This document shows positions 22,859 through 26,737 of a stretch of 26,737 nucleotides of DNA, piece by piece. The stretch's first letter is position 1. Each line of letters begins with the position of its first letter. A program made the position numbers and the translations under genes. Below the pieces are notes generated by a model. The model was not told the origin of the DNA. It worked only from the letters and a program-made list of their open reading frames with translations, and searched no databases. Origin of the DNA: an uncultured Veillonella sp. (lineage in GTDB: Bacteria > Bacillota > Negativicutes > Veillonellales > Veillonellaceae); NCBI GenBank assembly GCA_900556785.1, contig USQK01000017.1, forward strand, positions 1 to 26,737, given 5' to 3'.

Positions 22859-24871
22859 TTATAGGCGTTCTTCTAATTCCATCCACCGTTCTGTGAGTGC
22901 ATCTATTTGGGATTGAGTCTCTTCTCGCTCAGCCATCAAGGATTGCATCTTTTCATAATCAGTAGCAACTTGACTAATCATGACATCGAGCCCCTTCACT
23001 AAATGCTCTAATTTAGGTAATTCATCCATGATGTTAGCATACTCTGCTTCTTCCGCTTTATTGAGTCCCTTCTTCGGTGTTTCTTTGAAAGTATCTTCCC
23101 CAAATGTAGCCATATTACTATTACTATTACTACCATCTACCGAAGTACTTAATGATGAATCATCAGACCCAGAGCTAGTTTCAGATTTGTTAGTTTTATC
23201 AGTTTTAGAAGCAATCGATGTATCAGTATTAGCCATGTAGAATGGGCGCTTTCCACCACTACTTTCATCTAAAGAATCCTTGTAATCGGAATAGGAGCCA
23301 TGAACAATTTCAATTTGACCATCACCACTAAAAACAAAGAGTTTGTCCACAACACGGTCTAAGAAGTAACGATCATGGCATACTGTGATAATGACCCCAC
23401 TAAAGGAATCAAGGAAGTCCTCTAGCACCTCTAATGTAGGAATATCAAGATCATTGGTCGGTTCATCTAGTAATAAAACATTCGGAGCGCTCATAAGTAA
23501 TTTCAATAGATATAAGCGACGTCGTTCACCGCCTGAAAGCTTACGAATCGGCACACCATGTAACTCTGGTGTGAAAAGGAATCGTTCAAGAATCTGACCA
23601 GCACTCAACGTAGAACCATCGCCCAGAACCATATAGGAATGATCTTCGCGAATATAATCGAGAACACGCATATCTTCATCAAACTCTGGTAGTTCTTGTT
23701 TGAAATGGGCAATGCGGACGGTCTCTCCCTTACCAATAGTACCGTTTGTAGGTTCATAGGTTCCATCAAGAATATTCATAAAGGTAGACTTGCCAACACC
23801 ATTAGGGCCTACAATACCAATACGATCATGACGCACTACATGGTAGGTAAAATCCTTAATCATAGGACGCTCATCAAAGTAGAACTCTAAATGTTCGATA
23901 TCAAAAATGGTTTTCCCTAAACGCGTTTTTAAAGCAATGGGATCCATTTGATCAGGACGTCTAGTTTTCTCCATATTCTTAAGTTTTTCATAGCGGTCTA
24001 AACGAGCCTTTTGTTTCGTCGTTCTCGCCAAAGCACCACGACGTACCCATTCGATTTCTCGTTTCAAGAACTGACGGCGTTTTTCTTCCGTAGCGGCCTC
24101 GCGAGCCTCTCGATCAGCCTTCAAGGCAATAAATTCTTCGTAATTACCGTCATATTGATACATACGACGATTAGAAAGCTCTAAAATTCCATTACATACA
24201 GAGTCGAGGAAATATCTATCATGAGTACTGATTAATAGGCCTCCTTGGCGAGCACTTAAGTAGGACTCAAGCCAGTCGATGCTATCTTCATCTAAATGGT
24301 TTGTCGGTTCGTCTAACAATAATAGGTCACAAGGATATAATAATGCCTGTCCTAATGCGAGACGACGCTTTTGACCGCCAGATAACATAGCCACTTTTTG
24401 ATCCATCTCAGGAAAACCTAATTTAGTTAAAATAATACGAGCCTCTTGCTCTACTTGCCATCCATCTTGTTGATCCATTTGTTCTAACGCATTCATATAG
24501 TTACGCGATATTTTACTATCCTCGCTACCAGACTCTTGCATTTCACGATATTCACGACTAATGCGTTCAAAAGATTGCACCATCCGCAAACGAGGATGGT
24601 CTCCATCAAGAACAGCTTCTAGCAACGTTGATTCTGGATCAAACTCTGGGGTTTGAGCCAAATAATGAATACTCGCCTTACCATTCCGCTCAATGCTCCC
24701 CTTATCAGGCTCCATTCGGGCTGCTAGAATTTTTAGAAATGTAGACTTACCCGTCCCATTAATCCCTACAAGACCTAACCGTTTGTCTGTGGTGAAAGTA
24801 ATATTCACATCTTTAAACAGCAGTCGTGTGCCATATGATTTTTCTATATTTTGTAAACTAATAACGTTCAT
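22859..24871 (-). CDS. uup: ABC-F family ATPase, Uup type
   Basis: Cytoplasmic duplicated ATPase without membrane segments; ABC-F proteins act on ribosomes, and Uup also affects branched DNA intermediates. The 670-residue product has two ATPase domains: Walker A GINGTGKST (36-44) with LSGGQKRR and LLLLDEPTNHLD, and Walker A GPNGVGKST (about 351-359) with LSGGERRR and LLLDEPTNDLD. The inter-domain arm contains EIEWVRRGALARTTKQKAR, a Uup-like signature. After the second domain is a Ser/Asn/Asp-rich low-complexity spacer (about 545-590), then a coiled-coil C-terminal domain (about 600-670), which in Uup binds DNA. The ATG has AGGAG about seven bases ahead. Other ABC-F members are possible, but the coiled-coil end favours Uup. 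Confidence 0.9.
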   Translation of the reverse strand: MNVISLQNIEKSYGTRLLFKDVNITFTTDKRLGLVGINGTGKSTFLKILAARMEPDKGSIERNGKASIHYLAQTPEFDPESTLLEAVLDGDHPRLRMVQSFERISREYREMQESGSEDSKISRNYMNALEQMDQQDGWQVEQEARIILTKLGFPEMDQKVAMLSGGQKRRLALGQALLYPCDLLLLDEPTNHLDEDSIDWLESYLSARQGGLLISTHDRYFLDSVCNGILELSNRRMYQYDGNYEEFIALKADREAREAATEEKRRQFLKREIEWVRRGALARTTKQKARLDRYEKLKNMEKTRRPDQMDPIALKTRLGKTIFDIEHLEFYFDERPMIKDFTYHVVRHDRIGIVGPNGVGKSTFMNILDGTYEPTNGTIGKGETVRIAHFKQELPEFDEDMRVLDYIREDHSYMVLGDGSTLSAGQILERFLFTPELHGVPIRKLSGGERRRLYLLKLLMSAPNVLLLDEPTNDLDIPTLEVLEDFLDSFSGVIITVCHDRYFLDRVVDKLFVFSGDGQIEIVHGSYSDYKDSLDESSGGKRPFYMANTDTSIASKTDKTNKSETSSGSDDSSLSTSVDGSNSNSNMATFGEDTFKETPKKGLNKAEEAEYANIMDELPKLEHLVKGLDVMISQVATDYEKMQSLMAEREETQSQIDALTERWMELEERL

Positions 24872-24902
24872 CGTATGCTCCTATTATGTCATTCTGCTAT
24901 TT

Positions 24903-24908
24903 ATTATA
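24903..24908 (-). promoter_or_regulatory. Candidate -10 box for uup
   Basis: Perfect TATAAT on the minus strand, 31 bases before the uup ATG, without a convincing -35. It lies back to back with the plus-strand promoter at 24927-24955. Confidence 0.4.
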
Positions 24909-24926
24909 CTACACTACACATTACCA

Positions 24927-24955
24927 TTGACAGTAACAAGCGCCGTCAGTAGAAT
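24927..24955 (+). promoter_or_regulatory. Promoter of the small acidic protein gene
   Basis: Consensus -35 TTGACA (24927-24932), 17-base spacer, -10 TAGAAT (24950-24955). The start would be near 24962, with a 27-base leader containing GAGGAGG. Confidence 0.75.
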
Positions 24956-24988
24956 AAACGTAACATATATATTCATGAGGAGGTCCAC

Positions 24989-25309
24989 ATGGCAGTAGAT
25001 ATCGTTTTAGACTTTTATGAAACTATCAACTTTGAACTTATCGATATCGATGGGTATGACACATTATTTACAGAACTCTTGGAAGATGGCACCTATGCAA
25101 CTGTGTCCGATGATGACGGTCATTTGCCAGAGGATTTAGAAACGCCAATCGTATTCAATGTGTACGACGATAACGACTCCTTCCAATGGAGTGTGACCCT
25201 AGATGATTCCTACCAACTAAAAGACTTGTTGGACAGTGCTGAAAGCACAGATACATTCTTAGAAACACTTCAAAAAATTCGACAAGAACATATTGAACAA
25301 TACCAATAA
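24989..25309 (+). CDS. Small acidic protein of unknown function
   Basis: I do not recognise this family. The 106-residue product is very acidic, with runs such as VSDDDGHLPEDLETP and NVYDDNDSF. Alternating hydrophobic residues in the first 70 positions suggest a small beta-rich domain (VDIVLDFYETINFELIDIDG, then FQWSVTLDDSY), followed by a C-terminal helix (about 80-104, TFLETLQKIRQEHIEQYQ). No signal peptide, membrane helix, Cys pair or HTH is visible. It is certainly a gene: strong promoter, GAGGAGG seven bases before the ATG, and a terminator right after the stop. It is the only plus-strand gene in the window, divergent from uup and convergent with the glycosyltransferase gene. Confidence 0.85.
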   Translation: MAVDIVLDFYETINFELIDIDGYDTLFTELLEDGTYATVSDDDGHLPEDLETPIVFNVYDDNDSFQWSVTLDDSYQLKDLLDSAESTDTFLETLQKIRQEHIEQYQ

Positions 25310-25312
25310 AGC

Positions 25313-25343
25313 AAAAGCGATGACCTAAGAGTCATCGCTTTTT
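25313..25343 (+). terminator. Terminator of the small acidic protein gene
   Basis: Perfect 12-bp stem AAAAGCGATGAC/GTCATCGCTTTT with a six-base loop and T5, four bases after the stop codon. The A-run on the left side might let it also stop the converging glycosyltransferase transcript. Confidence 0.88.
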
Positions 25344-25438
25344 GTTTCATATAAAGCTACTAATATCTGTATATTACAAATCTAGAAATACGCTCATCAC
25401 CAACAGCTAATTATATTCGTACTAGCCACTACAAGAGA

Positions 25439-26602
25439 TTAGTTAATAGACTCTTCCGCTTTTACTAGTTCAACAGATTCGCCTGTATTAGTAGCATCTA
25501 GAATTTCAATTAAGCTATTTACGATATTTGCTGCACCATCAACATGCCATTCACGAGCGCGCTCAGACATCTGTTGAAGTCGTGGTGAATTGATAAGAAG
25601 GGCTGTCACAACATCTTCTAAGTTATGAATATCACGAGCCCAACGAGCACAACCTCGTTGTTCTAATAGCTCTGCATTAGCCTCTTCTTGCCCTGGAATA
25701 GCATTAAAGAACACCATAGGTAAACCAATTGTAACAGCCTCCATACAGGTTAATGCACCAGGCTTTGTAACTAGCAAGGAAGATGACTTCATAAGTTCCG
25801 AAATATTCGTAGTATATCCATACACAATAGTCTTAGTACGCATAGATTCACTAAGGGTAACTAAGGATTCATAAAGAGATGTATTTTGACCGGCTACAAC
25901 AGTAATTTCATCAATGCCATTAACTTCATCTAAATGTTTTAATGCCGTTTCTAGAGAACCTAATCCAAGGCCCCCACCCATAACGAGCACTTTTATAGGT
26001 TCCTCTAAGCTATATTCTTCAATAGCATCACGGAAGAAGGCACGACGCACTGGAATCCCAGATACATGGATACGTGAGGCATCGATACCAGACGATACCA
26101 TTTCATCTACCATCGATTCAGTAGCTACATAGTATGTATCAATTTGTGGATATAGCCAAAATTGATGGCTACTAAAATCCGTCATGATAGCAACTAATGG
26201 TACATCGATATGACCTTGACGTTTTAAGATAGACGCTGCACCACATGGGAATGGATGAGTAAATACCATCACATCTGGTTCTTCTTGTTGCACCAACTTA
26301 AGCATGCGGCTTTTCAATAGGTATGACAATGCAGTTTGCAAAATCGTACCACGTTTTTCCCCTTTTGATACACGGTAAATCATATCATATAGCATAGGAA
26401 ATACGTCAATCATCTTGATATATGTGCCCTTGATCAAATGCTCTACAGACATGGTTTCTGTATCAAGAAAGTCTACATGCGTTATGGAAGCTTGTGGCTC
26501 TTTCTCTTTCCAATATTCTTCTATGGCTCTGGCGGCCTGCATATGTCCGGTCCCAATAGAAGCGGACACGATGAGAACCTTCCGTGATCTTTCGTTATTC
26601 AT
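25439..26602 (-). CDS. MGDG synthase/UgtP-like glycosyltransferase (GT28 fold)
   Basis: Probable membrane-associated enzyme that adds a hexose from a UDP-sugar to a lipid such as diacylglycerol. The 387-residue length matches UgtP/MGDG synthases. The N-terminal MGDG-synthase motif SASIGTGHMQAARAI (residues 13-27) is clear, followed by HVDFLDTE. The C-terminal donor-binding half shows VLVMGGGLGLGSLETAL, then SSLLVTKPGALTCMEAVTIGLPMVFFNAIPGQEEAN, which holds the usual K-P-G-x-T and P-G-Q-E-x-x-N residues. MurG shares the fold but has a different N-terminus. The ATG follows AAAGGGTG. Lipid and sugar specificity cannot be read from sequence; it could also act on other polyprenyl or lipid acceptors. 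Confidence 0.87.
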   Translation of the reverse strand: MNNERSRKVLIVSASIGTGHMQAARAIEEYWKEKEPQASITHVDFLDTETMSVEHLIKGTYIKMIDVFPMLYDMIYRVSKGEKRGTILQTALSYLLKSRMLKLVQQEEPDVMVFTHPFPCGAASILKRQGHIDVPLVAIMTDFSSHQFWLYPQIDTYYVATESMVDEMVSSGIDASRIHVSGIPVRRAFFRDAIEEYSLEEPIKVLVMGGGLGLGSLETALKHLDEVNGIDEITVVAGQNTSLYESLVTLSESMRTKTIVYGYTTNISELMKSSSLLVTKPGALTCMEAVTIGLPMVFFNAIPGQEEANAELLEQRGCARWARDIHNLEDVVTALLINSPRLQQMSERAREWHVDGAANIVNSLIEILDATNTGESVELVKAEESIN

Positions 26603-26622
26603 AGTACACCCTTTCTCTGTGC

Positions 26623-26631
26623 ATTATACCA
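26623..26631 (-). promoter_or_regulatory. Extended -10 promoter of the glycosyltransferase gene
   Basis: Minus strand TGGTATAAT, perfect -10 with TGn extension, directly after the U-tract of the HU-like gene terminator; leader about 14 bases. Confidence 0.55.
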
Positions 26632-26641
26632 TAAATAGACG

Positions 26642-26669
26642 AAAAAAAGAGACCTCGAAAGGTCTCTTT
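26642..26669 (-). terminator. Terminator of the HU-like gene
   Basis: Perfect 10-bp stem AAAGAGACCT/AGGTCTCTTT (26646-26655 with 26660-26669), CGAA loop, U7 on the minus strand. It ends 15 bases after the HU-like stop. Confidence 0.88.
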
Positions 26670-26684
26670 CCAATCCATTAAAGA

Positions 26685-26737
26685 TTATTTTTTGCGTTTT
26701 TTAGCTTTTGCAGCGTTAACTTGTTCTTTCAAACCTT
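26685..26737 (-). CDS. HU-family DNA-binding protein, C-terminal end only
   Basis: Only 17 complete codons plus stop lie in the window: GLKEQVNAAKAKKRKK preceded by one partial codon. This matches the end of HU proteins (AGKALKDAVN-type helix), here with an added Lys/Arg/Ala tail. HU is the nucleoid protein that bends DNA. The basic tail is longer than in E. coli or Bacillus HU. With so little sequence the call rests on the KGLKEQVN pattern and the strong terminator; a ribosomal protein tail is the main alternative. Confidence 0.6.
   Translation of the reverse strand, partial: GLKEQVNAAKAKKRKK

Noticed and set aside
1..26737. CRISPR arrays, tRNA or rRNA genes, insertion sequences
   Set aside because: No regularly spaced repeats, no cloverleaf or ribosomal RNA-like sequence and no transposase or integrase frames were seen by reading; a tRNAscan or IS search would settle it.

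Overview
The window looks like chromosome from a low-GC diderm Firmicute of the Negativicutes, most likely Veillonella or a close relative. Reasons: an AT-rich genome with strong AGGAGG-type ribosome binding sites and sigma-A-like promoters (Firmicute style), combined with an outer-membrane TonB-dependent receptor and its ExbB-ExbD-TonB motor (diderm style), and an anaerobic gene set ([FeFe] hydrogenase, radical-SAM heme degradation). The genus is an inference from gene content and protein style; no database was searched. Almost every gene is on the minus strand; the only supported plus-strand gene is a small acidic protein at 24989-25309.

Right-to-left along the minus strand: the C-terminal end of an HU-like DNA-binding protein (26685-26737, off the edge), a terminator, and a MGDG-synthase/UgtP-like lipid glycosyltransferase (25439-26602). 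Then the acidic protein on the plus strand, divergent from an ABC-F ATPase of Uup type (22859-24871), a monomeric [FeFe] hydrogenase (21257-22726) and a phosphate permease with its DUF47 partner (19217-20837). A 0.9 kb gene-poor stretch follows; it holds a previously easy-to-miss 57-codon gene (18614-18787) and a 19-bp perfect hairpin. Next is an ascorbate-family PTS operon (IIA-IIB-IIC plus a DUF454 membrane protein; 15734-18271).

The centre of interest is the iron/heme block (5081-15429). An AraC-family regulator with a Fur box across its promoter precedes a six-gene operon: a 1695-residue outer-membrane protein, exbB, exbD, tonB, a flavodoxin and a HutW/ChuW-like radical-SAM heme-degrading enzyme, closed by a strong terminator. 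Together these would bring heme through the outer membrane, energise that step, and open the porphyrin ring without oxygen. The receptor is remarkable: a complete TonB-dependent receptor (about residues 1-890) is fused through a Gly/Asn/Ser linker to what looks like a second complete beta-barrel (about 940-1695) ending in its own C-terminal Phe signal and interrupted by a roughly 350-residue non-barrel insertion with a coiled coil. The promoter region between the regulator and the receptor combines a Fur-like box, 12-bp inverted arms and a U7 tract, so it can be read both as operator DNA and as a terminator/attenuator.

The left end carries a PfkB sugar kinase followed by the KtrB-KtrA potassium uptake system (1795-4868), then a protein built of 22-residue helical repeats followed by a MoxR-like AAA+ ATPase whose C-terminal end lies outside the window (1-1681).
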